From Sphingomonas vulcanisoli (GTDB lineage: Bacteria > Pseudomonadota > Alphaproteobacteria > Sphingomonadales > Sphingomonadaceae): a stretch of DNA of 64,000 nucleotides. A program made the position numbers and the translations under genes. Shown here piece after piece: positions 55,695 through 64,000 of the stretch. The DNA is taken from assembly GCF_011761305.1 (NCBI RefSeq), contig NZ_JAAOZC010000011.1:1-64000 (forward strand), given 5' to 3'. How positions within the stretch are numbered: the stretch's first letter is position 1; the number at the start of each line of letters is the position of its first letter. Under the pieces are notes generated by a model, which had not been told where the DNA came from, searched no databases, and worked only from the letters and a program-made list of their open reading frames with translations.

Positions 55695-56672
55695 CTAATT
55701 CATTAGGTACCGCGCCGTCGCGATTACCTGATCGCGCAACGCCACGGGTTTCAGCCCCAAACTTGCCATCAAACGTAAAGATGCTGCCGGATCGCCCAAC
55801 ATGCGATCTCCTTCGGAAAAGTCACCCTCGGGTCGCTCGATTGGATGACCTCGGTCCCCACACGCCTCACTGCACAGGCGGGCGAGATCACCGATCTCGA
55901 TCGCCTCATCGCCAGCGATATCGAACGGCTCTCCCATTTTCTTGCCCGACAGCAGCAAGCCAAGCGCGAGATTGACCACATCGCCAATGTAAAAATAGGA
56001 ACGCCACACACCCTGCGATGCTCGAATACGGATCGGTTCACGATCACCTATCGCTGCAATGATCGAACCGAGCGCGTAAACCGACGTCTTGTTAATAAAT
56101 TCTCCGGCCAGACTGAAGATGCGGCCTATATACAAATTCGAACCGGCTTGTGCTGCGACCTGGCGAAAGGATGCTTCGTCGGCCAGTTTAAGATAGCCAT
56201 AAGGACTCGCCTCGTAGCTGGAGACGAGCGCTCCGTCCCGCCGATAAACTCCTCCCGACGATGGGAGAAAGACATCAGCACGCCAAACTTCGACCGCCGT
56301 GCGGACGGTTTGAGAAATTAAGCTGTTCAAGGCTATAAACGCCTCGTCGCTCATCTCTGCCACCTTGTCTTTCGTGAGGTAGGCGTAATGAAACAGTAAA
56401 GGGTGCTCCAGAGCCGTTTCAACCATTTCGATCATCGGCCTGCACTGGATTATCCGTCCGGAAGGCAGCACAATCTCGCGCCGGCTCGATCCAAAAACAG
56501 CCAGCTTTTCCATCACGAAGGACGCCGGCATGCTCGCATCGAGCATGGCCAGCGTTGCCGAACCCAGCCAGCCGGATGCGCCGGTTATGACGACAGTCCG
56601 GCCGCCTTCAGCCAATTCGTCGGCAAGCTTACGCTCGATCGCCAGCCCATGGTTTGCCGAAAGTTTTATCAT
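55695..56672 (-). CDS. NAD-dependent epimerase/dehydratase family protein
   Basis: The 325-residue product is an extended SDR: TVVITGASGWLGSATLAML (cofactor loop, about residues 25-43), FLPSSGGVYRRDGALV (Ser) and ASPYGYLKLADEASFR (Tyr/Lys). The second half has YIGRIFSLAGEFINKTSVYA and VWRSYFYIGDVVNLALGLLL. It acts on a nucleotide sugar. In a yersiniose-like pathway it could be the reductase that follows the ThDP-enzyme (YerF position), but substrate and reaction are unproven. ATG 56672 was chosen since the frame upstream overlaps the aldolase gene and lacks homology. The gap to rfbF is 21 bases. Confidence 0.82.
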   Translation of the reverse strand: MIKLSANHGLAIERKLADELAEGGRTVVITGASGWLGSATLAMLDASMPASFVMEKLAVFGSSRREIVLPSGRIIQCRPMIEMVETALEHPLLFHYAYLTKDKVAEMSDEAFIALNSLISQTVRTAVEVWRADVFLPSSGGVYRRDGALVSSYEASPYGYLKLADEASFRQVAAQAGSNLYIGRIFSLAGEFINKTSVYALGSIIAAIGDREPIRIRASQGVWRSYFYIGDVVNLALGLLLSGKKMGEPFDIAGDEAIEIGDLARLCSEACGDRGHPIERPEGDFSEGDRMLGDPAASLRLMASLGLKPVALRDQVIATARYLMN

Positions 56673-56703
56673 GCTCGGCACGCGACCGGCGTTAACGTCA
56701 AAC

Positions 56704-57501
56704 TCAGTTCGACAGAACGTGCCAACGCGATTCCAGCATCTCGATACGCTTTGCATCTTCGGCCTGGATCACGCCATAATAATCACGCTTGTTGAGAAGC
56801 CACAGCAGTTCAAAATGAACCGCGTTCAGCAGGCCGTCCGCCAGATGATCCTTGTCTGCGGCGGCGCCATCGAAGATCACCTTGCGCGTCTCGAAGCGCG
56901 TCAACTTAATCTCATGGATCTGTTTGAGGCAGTCGATGGCATCCGAAGACACGCCGCCACCAACTACCAGATCGAGATTCTGCTCCTCGCACAGCTCAGC
57001 CGTCTTCAGAACGTAATCCGTCACGTCCTTACCGTTAATGCCGTCACGGCCCAGCGAAGCTGACAACGAAAAGTCGACCCGGCCGAACACGAAACCCTGA
57101 GCCCCGCGGGGCTGCTTGGCGATTTCAGCCATAGCCTCGCGATGCTCGAACGCGGTGATCGTCTCGAGATTGAACAGGAAGTCGGTATCCGGCTGCTCTT
57201 CCCAGCTGTAAACCTTGTTCTTCGCTTCAATGAACTTGGATAGCGCGTAAGGAGTCTCCACCATCGGCGCGATGATATAATCAACGCCGATCTGCTTTGC
57301 CTCGATCAGATCGCGCATCGCTTCACAGCCGCCAATCTTCAGGCCAAACTTCAAATCCGCGCGACGACAGATTTCCAGGAGGCGAAGCAATTCATCGACA
57401 CGCGTACCCTCGGCCTCGAATTCGGCTTTAACCGCCACATAGCCAAATTCGTCACGACCGCGCTTTAGAATTTCGAGCATCTGGCGTTCACGGCTATTCA
57501 T
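56704..57501 (-). CDS. HpcH/HpaI-type aldolase or citrate-lyase-like protein
   Basis: The 265-residue product belongs to the HpcH/HpaI aldolase/citrate lyase fold. Visible features: [60 protein letters not shown] and a late [19 protein letters not shown]. Such enzymes cleave or form C-C bonds with pyruvate or PEP-like substrates. Here the gene opens the operon that contains rfbFGH and the ThDP enzyme, so it may add or remove a carbon unit of an unusual sugar. The ATG at 57501 is preceded by AAGGAG six bases away. Confidence 0.8.
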   Translation of the reverse strand: MNSRERQMLEILKRGRDEFGYVAVKAEFEAEGTRVDELLRLLEICRRADLKFGLKIGGCEAMRDLIEAKQIGVDYIIAPMVETPYALSKFIEAKNKVYSWEEQPDTDFLFNLETITAFEHREAMAEIAKQPRGAQGFVFGRVDFSLSASLGRDGINGKDVTDYVLKTAELCEEQNLDLVVGGGVSSDAIDCLKQIHEIKLTRFETRKVIFDGAAADKDHLADGLLNAVHFELLWLLNKRDYYGVIQAEDAKRIEMLESRWHVLSN

Positions 57502-57656
57502 CAAAAACTCCTTAAACGAGCAAAAAATTTAGCGCCTCTTGGCATAACTGCTTGGCGAAGCACGAGGTCGGGTCGGCGAGTACAAAGGTAGAACCATGAA
57601 TGCCTGGCATGATGCTTGACCATTCATCCAGGCGCATAGGCTACCAAAGTTATTGC

Positions 57657-57686
57657 ATCATACCCCCCCCGGATAACGGCTGTTAA
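57657..57686 (-). promoter_or_regulatory. Candidate sigma-70-type promoter with G8 tract in the spacer
   Basis: On the minus strand TTAACA (57686-57681, one mismatch to TTGACA) is followed after 18 bases by TATGAT (57662-57657, one mismatch to TATAAT). The spacer contains eight consecutive G (57670-57663). Transcripts would start near 57650 and give a 150-base leader before the aldolase start at 57501. The rest of the 57505-57815 gap contains nothing else that I recognise. Confidence 0.45.
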
Positions 57687-57815
57687 AAAACAAAACCGCA
57701 GCATGCCAATCGGTTCGTCATAACCGTCTATCGGTCTAGTTGCATTAACCGTGAATTCAATAGCTATTCGTCCGAGCGTGTCCCCAAATGCTGCGGAGCG
57801 CAAAAAGGCGCTTAC

Positions 57816-60110
57816 TCAAATATCGTATGCCAATTGTGCGCGGACGCCGGAAATCTCGCCCGCTTCGTTGATCGAGCGTCCTTCGAACCGCCCATTGCCC
57901 ACCCAATGGAGAAAGCCGCTTCGCGCATCCCCCCGCGCGACAGCATCGGCCACATCGCCATTGACGGCGAGATACCTCTCTTCCTCAAAATTGGGACTCG
58001 GTGAATATCCAAGATCAGCGCCCCGCCATAGATAATGTTCGGCACCCGTACGAACCTCGCCGCGATCGCAGGCGTCCGCCGCATCGGCGTAGCGCTCGAG
58101 ATAGAAGACCTCATCAAAGAACGGGCCGGGGCTGGTGCGCTTGCTTCGGCCGATGGTCAGATAATGCTCGAAGCCGCAGCTCATGAGGCCATCGAGAACC
58201 ATCTGCGCGGCGTCGCTATAAGCGGCGCAATACCATTTCTCATCGAACAAGAGAGAGAAGGGTATCGCCGCGTCCAACCCCTCTAGGGCAAGCGCGCGCA
58301 GCGCGCTAAGATGGCTCCATTCTTCCCCGGCCGTAGTCTGCGCGAAATTGCGGCGAAATAAATCAAAGTTGACTAGCGGTGACGGCGAAAGATCCAAATT
58401 TTCGTGCGCCTGCAGGTGCCGGACACACGCGATGACAGGGTCATCGTCCAGTCCCATCGCATCGGGATGCTGCTTGCAGTACCATTGCACGGACACCAGC
58501 CATCTCAGACGGAGGGAGAAATCGTGATTGACCGCGGCGGAGGGGCGACTGTACTCGCGGACTTGGGATGTCAAGGATTGAAGCGTCGGCGCCGCAAGGG
58601 TCATAGGCGGCGTAGCGGAGGCCGTAAGCCCTGGGAAGTTGACCTTCCTGCTCCACCGCAACCACAATTCCTTGTGAACCGCCAAAATTCGCCCATCCTG
58701 TCGAAAGAGTCGATAGTCGCCCACCTCTGCCGGCACCTCTTGCCTGTCTCGCTCTGCGATGGCCGCCCTAAGCGCATCGCGCGTTGGTCGGACTATGACG
58801 CGCGGGTCCGGTGGCCCAAGATCGTGTCGCGTGAAATCCACTACCGCCGGATCCGGCAAAGCAAGCCCATCGGGGATCGCCAGATAGTCCTTTCCAAAGC
58901 GACCTACTCGATAGCCGGCAATCTGCTCAAGCTGGTCAGGAAGGCTCCGTGCGTTGATGCGGACGCGATTATCGAACTGCATTGCCGATCGCAGATTTTC
59001 GCGAACGCGCAGAAGACCATTAAGCCGCACTGCCGCATCGACCGATGCGATAGTTTCTGCGGCCTTGCGGACAGATGCGAATATGAGAAGCGTTTCCAGC
59101 GCCCACTGCGGCGCACCAGCCAAGGCATCTCGAAAGATCGCGAAGTCTTGCGCCGAAACCCGCTCCCGGCTCATCTTTCCCGCAAAGAGATCATCCAGCC
59201 AAAGCTCGAGTTGCTGTCCCAACACCACCAGCAACCTAGCGAACGTCCTGAAACGTCCGATTTTATCGACTTCCAAAGTATGCAGCAGCAAATCGGGCTC
59301 GATCACCCCGCGAGCCAAAAGATGCGTGCGCAGCTGAAACAAGCCTTTTACCCAAGGCGAATAGGTCGCTTGGGCGTGAACCTCGGCATATCGCTTGAAA
59401 GCCTCCAAAGACGTGCCTTCGCGCAGGAGAATCTGGGGCTCCGATACGAACATCGATCGAGCATTCGCAAAGGCCTCAAGATAAGCGGCGACGTGCGAAT
59501 AGATCGGCGATTGCGCGAGATATTGCCCGATATCGATCTTCAGCATAAATTCGCGCCGAAACACGACCGAACTGAATGACGCGAGAATCGTGGTCAAACC
59601 GAATAGCTGTGCAAGATCGATGATGTTAACATCGGTCAACGAATGGTCGAATTTGCCCTGCTTGGCATCGATGATCTCACCTGACGTATCGATCTGTGCC
59701 GAATTCATGAGAATGAAGTCGGCCGCGTTCCTTTCGACCAACGCCAATACGGTGCGTACGGCATCCGTAACGGGAATATCATCATCCCCGATCGGCCAGA
59801 CATAGTTCCCGCGACATGCTTGCAAACCGAAGAAGAAATTCTCCTCCGCAGATGCGAAATGCCGTTCGGGACGGACGTAGCGGATCGCTTTGCCTTGCGC
59901 GCGCCAGCCATCTAGCATTTCGTCGATCGGCTCGGGCGACTGGTTGTCGCTAACCACAATCTCAATGGCAATTCCGATTTGCTCGACGTCGATCTGTGAA
60001 AGCAATCGGGCAATCAAAAATTGGAGGCAGGTAGGCCGATCATAGGTGGGGATCAGAATGGAGAGAAGAACCGGCTGTGCGCCTGTCATTTGGTCAAAGA
60101 CCTCATCCAT
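57816..60110 (-). CDS. Family GT2 glycosyltransferase with three C-terminal repeat modules
   Basis: The 764-residue product resembles the protein encoded at 45368-47482. The GT2 domain opens with LSILIPTYDRPTCLQFLIAR and has IEIVVSDNQSPEPIDEMLD, FGLQACRGNYVWPIGDDDIP. The middle part is unassigned helical sequence. The end has three modules: FDEKWYCAAYSDA...GFEHYLTIG, FDEVFYLERYADA...GAEHYLWRGADLGY and FEEERYLAVNGDV...FLHWVGNGRFEGR. Start ATG 60110 follows AAGGACGGGGA. The acceptor and donor sugars are unknown. It is separated from the sugar operon by a 311-base gap with a candidate promoter. Confidence 0.84.
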   Translation of the reverse strand: MDEVFDQMTGAQPVLLSILIPTYDRPTCLQFLIARLLSQIDVEQIGIAIEIVVSDNQSPEPIDEMLDGWRAQGKAIRYVRPERHFASAEENFFFGLQACRGNYVWPIGDDDIPVTDAVRTVLALVERNAADFILMNSAQIDTSGEIIDAKQGKFDHSLTDVNIIDLAQLFGLTTILASFSSVVFRREFMLKIDIGQYLAQSPIYSHVAAYLEAFANARSMFVSEPQILLREGTSLEAFKRYAEVHAQATYSPWVKGLFQLRTHLLARGVIEPDLLLHTLEVDKIGRFRTFARLLVVLGQQLELWLDDLFAGKMSRERVSAQDFAIFRDALAGAPQWALETLLIFASVRKAAETIASVDAAVRLNGLLRVRENLRSAMQFDNRVRINARSLPDQLEQIAGYRVGRFGKDYLAIPDGLALPDPAVVDFTRHDLGPPDPRVIVRPTRDALRAAIAERDRQEVPAEVGDYRLFRQDGRILAVHKELWLRWSRKVNFPGLTASATPPMTLAAPTLQSLTSQVREYSRPSAAVNHDFSLRLRWLVSVQWYCKQHPDAMGLDDDPVIACVRHLQAHENLDLSPSPLVNFDLFRRNFAQTTAGEEWSHLSALRALALEGLDAAIPFSLLFDEKWYCAAYSDAAQMVLDGLMSCGFEHYLTIGRSKRTSPGPFFDEVFYLERYADAADACDRGEVRTGAEHYLWRGADLGYSPSPNFEEERYLAVNGDVADAVARGDARSGFLHWVGNGRFEGRSINEAGEISGVRAQLAYDI

Positions 60111-60140
60111 TCCCCGTCCTTAGCTTAGGGAGTCACCCTG

Positions 60141-62720
60141 TCAATTGCGCCGCACCCACTGCGCGGTGGCGACATCTGCAATCACCGGACGGACCTCGCG
60201 CGTCCGGACTTTCGCGTACCAATCATCCAAAGACCCGATGCGATGGTCCGCCACGGGCAGATGTATCAGCAGCGGATTGTAAAATGGATCACCCGCGATC
60301 AACATATCGGACCAGCGGGCAGCAAATCTCCTCCCATCCTCCGGATGGTGAATTTGTTTCGTCCGCGCTCGCGTCGCGGATTCATGATGATAGAGCACCG
60401 CGTAAGGGTCATTCAGGATTTTATAGCCAAGCGATCCGATACGCATCGAAAGATCGGTATCGTTATATCCGATCTCCAGCGTCTCGTCGAAACCTCCGAC
60501 AGCTTCGAAGATCTTCCTTGGCACCATCATGCAGGCACCTGTGACCGCGGTATAATCGCGGGTGCACACGAGCATCACGTTGTAGCCCAAATTGCGCTGC
60601 CCGTTCACCCGGAAAGGCAAGAATTTGTGGGCATGATCCACAAGGTCGCCCAGCCCCAAGACAACTCCGGCATGCTGAATGGTATCATCGCTGTAGAGCA
60701 AGGTCGCACCAGCGACGCCGACGTCGCCACGCGCGCACAACGAGCGCAGACGTTCGAGCCAGCCCGGCTCGATCGCTTCGATATCGTTGTTCATAAAGAC
60801 AATGTTATCGTATCCCGCTCCGGCCTGGCGTACGGCGTAATTGTTCATCTTTGCATAGTTGAACGGCCCACTAAACGGAATGATCTTTAGCTTGTCACGC
60901 AGACTATTGAGGTAAGACTTTGTCTTCGGGTCTTTTGAGTCGTGATCAATGATGAGAATGTCTACTTTTTGCCCGGCAGTCGTTGCCCATATTGATTCAA
61001 TGCAGGTCTTCAGAAGATTATAGCCATCCTTTGTAGGTATCACGATCAAGGTCGATTGATCGGTATCCGCGAAATTGATTTTGTAAGTGTTATAGTTCGG
61101 ACCCTCTGCTGCAGCGCCCGAATAGCCCATACGCCCCAAATGGCCCGTCAACGCCTTCAACATAGCGGCAGTGACGAGGCTCTTCTTCTGATGTCCCGTA
61201 CTGCTGTCATGCGTGCGCCAGCGATACAAGACAGATGGTACGTGCGTCACTTTCTCGGATTTTTCGATCGCACGCAAAATGAAATCGACATCAGCGGAGA
61301 TTTGCATTGTTTCGTCGAGCCCGTTCAGACTGCGGGCTACGGCGCTTTTCAGACAAACAAAGTGCACAAAATAAGGATGAGAAAGATAATAATCATGCGA
61401 AAAGGCACAGCGGGCGGCAACGTGCCGGATGACATTGATATTTTCACCCGTTATCGCTTCGTCTGAATAGATTAACTCGGCACCATCGGTATTGGCGGCT
61501 CCTAGCATTCTGTAGACGGCATCAGGCTCAAGATAATCATCATGATCCATGAATGCGATATAGTCCCCTGTCGCTACGGCAATGCCTGCATTGGTCGCTT
61601 TCGCGATCCCGACGTTTTCATCTAGAAACACGGAAAGGATGCGGGGATCGCGCCGTGAATACTCAGTGAGCATTTCACGAACTTCCGCTTCGGACGAAGC
61701 ATCGTCGACACATATCAGTTCCCAAGCGTCACACCATTGGTCCAACACACTGTCGAGCGCTTCACGAAGCCAATCCAAGGGCGTATTGTAGACGGGCATT
61801 ACGATAGATAGCTTGAGATCGCCGCAAGCACGTATTGCAAAGGCCTTGACCACCGCGAGTTCGGCGGCGTGCATCCGTGCTTTGCGCTGAAGCCACCTCT
61901 TCATCTCATGCGGCGGAGCGATTGTTATGGGCGATCCTGCAAGTTCCTGACCTGTGTGCAGGGAGCGAACATTAATCTTGACTTCGTCAACGCTGCTGAA
62001 ATCGATAGGCAACTCTACCTCGAATCCCGAAAAGGGCGGCGCAAGCGCCAAGGCAGCAACATCTCCGCGAAACGATTCTGCAATCGTTCTCGCGATCATA
62101 TCGCCGTCTCGAAAAAAACCGAGTTCTACGGGACGGGTCGGATCATCACGATCGACGGCCCAACCTGAAACTGACCAGCCCGTGACCTGATCGACACTTC
62201 CAACCGGAGCCGACCGCAACGCCGGCGAAAGGATATGCGTCGCCCCCAACCGCAAGGTAGATACATCGGCAAAATCCCTTCTTCGTAACACCCGAAATTC
62301 TGGCGAGCTTAGTTCGGTGCGGGCGGCATCACTTGCCTCGATTTGCAGGCTTCGAAGATAGAAATCTGCGGAAGACGTCAGCAATCCCAATTTCTTATAG
62401 AAATGACCCAAATTCAAAAGCAGATCGGCATCATCGGGGATGATCGCCAACGCCTTCAGATAGGCCGCTTCCGCATCCGCTAGATGATGGTTCTGCTTAT
62501 GGGCATGCGCCAGTTGCACCCAAATCGCGAAATCCTCTGGGAAGGCCAGAAGATGGGCCTGATAGCCGTCTACGGCGCGCTGCCAATCCTGTGCGTCACG
62601 CGCGCGATCTCCAACGGTACGGTGCACCGACCGACGCGCCACATTCGGGGACATATCCGATCGATTCCCACCTTCTTGCTTAGACTTTTCCGAGTTACTG
62701 AATCGATTGAGCAAACCCAT
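60141..62720 (-). CDS. TPR-containing tandem GT2 glycosyltransferase
   Basis: The product of about 859 residues has N-terminal TPR-like helices (residues 30-135: WQRAVDGYQAHLLAFPEDFA, ADAEAAYLKALAIIPDDADL, LLNLGHFYKKLGLLTSSADF), a beta-rich linker, and two GT2 domains. The first begins LKLSIVMPVYNTPLDWLREA with DHDDYLEPDAVYRML, and the second STLIVIPTKDGYNLLKTCIE with VFMNNDIEAIEPGWLERL. This is the architecture of rhamnan/O-antigen-type processive or dual transferases. Start ATG 62720 was selected at the first segment with domain-like sequence; the frame upstream is non-homologous and overlaps the divergent gene. It lies divergent to a paralogous gene at 62888, with 167 bases between. Confidence 0.82.
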   Translation of the reverse strand: MGLLNRFSNSEKSKQEGGNRSDMSPNVARRSVHRTVGDRARDAQDWQRAVDGYQAHLLAFPEDFAIWVQLAHAHKQNHHLADAEAAYLKALAIIPDDADLLLNLGHFYKKLGLLTSSADFYLRSLQIEASDAARTELSSPEFRVLRRRDFADVSTLRLGATHILSPALRSAPVGSVDQVTGWSVSGWAVDRDDPTRPVELGFFRDGDMIARTIAESFRGDVAALALAPPFSGFEVELPIDFSSVDEVKINVRSLHTGQELAGSPITIAPPHEMKRWLQRKARMHAAELAVVKAFAIRACGDLKLSIVMPVYNTPLDWLREALDSVLDQWCDAWELICVDDASSEAEVREMLTEYSRRDPRILSVFLDENVGIAKATNAGIAVATGDYIAFMDHDDYLEPDAVYRMLGAANTDGAELIYSDEAITGENINVIRHVAARCAFSHDYYLSHPYFVHFVCLKSAVARSLNGLDETMQISADVDFILRAIEKSEKVTHVPSVLYRWRTHDSSTGHQKKSLVTAAMLKALTGHLGRMGYSGAAAEGPNYNTYKINFADTDQSTLIVIPTKDGYNLLKTCIESIWATTAGQKVDILIIDHDSKDPKTKSYLNSLRDKLKIIPFSGPFNYAKMNNYAVRQAGAGYDNIVFMNNDIEAIEPGWLERLRSLCARGDVGVAGATLLYSDDTIQHAGVVLGLGDLVDHAHKFLPFRVNGQRNLGYNVMLVCTRDYTAVTGACMMVPRKIFEAVGGFDETLEIGYNDTDLSMRIGSLGYKILNDPYAVLYHHESATRARTKQIHHPEDGRRFAARWSDMLIAGDPFYNPLLIHLPVADHRIGSLDDWYAKVRTREVRPVIADVATAQWVRRN

Positions 62721-62887
62721 AACGGAAAGCGGTCCTTGGTCGATGCGTTCGCGGCGACATGCCCAGCCCCCGCCGGAAGCGCAAGTGGTTAACCCCGACT
62801 TAAGGCTCGCCATACGTCCCTCTTTATGGCAATCGCTGAACCGTGTGGTCCTTCTCTTTTTGGCGGCGCAAGGTGCGCGTAGGCCCG

Positions 62888-64000
62888 ATGATTTCCGCAG
62901 CGGATGCGGCGAGAGACGAACGAGAGTGGGGGAAGGCCGCTGATCTCTATCGAACGATTGTCGGGCACCAACCGCGATTGCCGCACATTTGGATGCAGCT
63001 CGGTCACGCCTTAGGCGAACTGGGTCAAGCCGAAGCGGCCGAAGGCGCTTATCGTCAAGCCATCGCTTTAAACGATCATGATGCGTGGCTTCATATCGGC
63101 AATGCATTGCGCGCGCAAAGCCGTACTGCCGAAGCGGCGGCGGCTTACAGCCGCGCGCTTGAGAACAAGCCTGAATCTTTGGAGATCGTCCGCAGCCTGA
63201 TTGCGCTCGGCGCGACTGAACATCTCTCCTACGCGACCATGGGCGCTATCCGCCAGACCTTGCTCGATCGGCGCGCGTCTCTTCTCAGCCAGCTGGAAGA
63301 GACCGAGCTCGATATTGCGCGGGCCGGTATCGTTCCCTTGCAAGACTATGCCACGTTCCGAGATGAGCATTCCGTCCCCGCAGCGCCGCTTGCTCGCGAT
63401 TTGACGATCCATGTTTTGATCGACGCTCGCGGCGCGGTTCCCGCTTTTCTGAAATCAACACTAACCTCGTTAAAGGCTCAAAAGATCGAAAGTTGGACCG
63501 CTTGGATACTGGCGACGCAGGACATCAGCGCCCATCCCATCGCTAGCGAGGCTTTGATCGACGAGCGATTCCATTTTGTGGACGAGATGGACGACATCGC
63601 ACATCTGCGCGGCGGCAATGTTTTGCTGTTGCAAGCGGGTGTGACATTCGATCCGCAAGCGCTCGCTTGGCTCGCTTTTGCCGTCGAGACCTTCGACAGT
63701 GGCATGCTCTATGCGGACCATGATCATGGAATTGAGCGCTGGTCATCGTCGGTGCTGCGAAGCGATCCGCACCTGTACTGGACACACGACCGATATTTTC
63801 TGGCAGACTGCAAGGAGGGACCAGCCTTTCTGTGGCTAAAGGAATTTGGGGCGGACGCCTTATCCGAACTCATACGCACTTCGGTTGATCAGGTGATCCG
63901 ATCGCACACAACATCCTCCGCAGGGGGATTACATATTCCGCTGATTCTCTCGACGATCATATCGCTGCCTGAGCTTGCGGAAAGAGGACTGCCCGACCCT
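62888..64000 (+). CDS. TPR-containing glycosyltransferase-like protein, partial (runs off the window)
   Basis: The frame is open from ATG 62888 to the window end (371 codons, no stop). It starts ISAADAARDEREWGKAADLY and carries TPR repeats (IWMQLGHALGELGQAEAAEG, AYRQAIALNDHDAWLHIGNA, LRAQSRTAEAAAAYSRALEN). Then comes a DLTIHVLIDARGAVPAFLKS segment, LTSLKAQKIESWTAWILATQ and later AGVTFDPQALAWLAFAVETF, typical of GT2-like domains in glycan assembly. Parallels with the divergent gene ending at 62720 (TPR then GT2) suggest a paralogue. GTG 62873 is an alternative start. No full function can be given. Confidence 0.75.
   Translation, partial: MISAADAARDEREWGKAADLYRTIVGHQPRLPHIWMQLGHALGELGQAEAAEGAYRQAIALNDHDAWLHIGNALRAQSRTAEAAAAYSRALENKPESLEIVRSLIALGATEHLSYATMGAIRQTLLDRRASLLSQLEETELDIARAGIVPLQDYATFRDEHSVPAAPLARDLTIHVLIDARGAVPAFLKSTLTSLKAQKIESWTAWILATQDISAHPIASEALIDERFHFVDEMDDIAHLRGGNVLLLQAGVTFDPQALAWLAFAVETFDSGMLYADHDHGIERWSSSVLRSDPHLYWTHDRYFLADCKEGPAFLWLKEFGADALSELIRTSVDQVIRSHTTSSAGGLHIPLILSTIISLPELAERGLPDP

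Noticed and set aside
58404-59579. 391-codon plus-strand frame opposite the GT2 gene
   Set aside because: No recognisable domain, no ribosome-binding site, and the opposite strand has a full glycosyltransferase.

Overview
The window looks like chromosomal DNA of a GC-rich alphaproteobacterium, most likely a sphingomonad (Sphingomonas or a relative). This rests on protein style, the rimP-nusA-ylxR-infB order, the IS5/IS3 element types and the capsule gene content. No 16S gene is present, so the genus is an inference.

Bases 1-17986 are mostly ordinary backbone. They hold a PQQ-type sugar dehydrogenase, a HerA-like ATPase, a Phd/VapC-type toxin-antitoxin pair, the translation/transcription operon rimP-nusA-(tautomerase)-ylxR-infB, a tRNA-Ala(CGC), a complete RND efflux system (minus strand), and a pair formed by a phytanoyl-CoA-dioxygenase-like protein and a single-module KpsC-like capsule protein. 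A palindromic element sits in frame inside ylxR.

Bases 18000-26100 are an accessory scrapyard. A decayed phage-type recombination module (DUF3489, ERF annealing protein, broken YqaJ exonuclease) is followed by an AT-richer sulfotransferase gene, fragments of two IS3-type elements, a methyltransferase with a repeat-built coiled coil, a frameshifted IS5-family remnant carrying a 53-bp internal inversion, and an apparently complete IS5-family element that uses a -1 frameshift.

Bases 26274-43483 (plus strand) form one long surface-polysaccharide operon. A 2428-residue type I polyketide/fatty-acid synthase and an alpha-oxoamine synthase (together resembling RkpA/RkpG of rhizobial K-antigen capsule loci) are followed by a GT4 glycosyltransferase, a KpsM-like ABC permease, a KpsE-like protein, a GT61 glycosyltransferase, a second dioxygenase, a coiled-coil protein and a two-domain glycosyltransferase. 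No KpsT-like ATPase is visible anywhere in the window.

Bases 43550-62720 (minus strand) hold the sugar side. From a candidate promoter at about 57670, with an eight-G tract in its spacer, run an HpcH/HpaI-type aldolase, an NAD-dependent epimerase/reductase, rfbF-rfbG-rfbH (CDP-3,6-dideoxyhexose branch), a thiamine-diphosphate enzyme, a Nudix hydrolase, two large glycosyltransferases, an SDR and a dehydroquinate-synthase-like enzyme. This suggests a branched or chain-extended deoxysugar (yersiniose-like or unknown). Upstream are three further large glycosyltransferases, the last cut by the window end at 64000. A repeated module of about 45 residues is shared by several of the glycosyltransferases.

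My reading is that the two halves together make and export a lipid-anchored capsule or related glycan: the PKS/oxoamine-synthase pair would supply an amino-lipid anchor or carrier, the minus-strand genes the unusual sugar and its transfer, and KpsM/KpsE/KpsC-like proteins export. Its full gene combination is the most interesting candidate system here.
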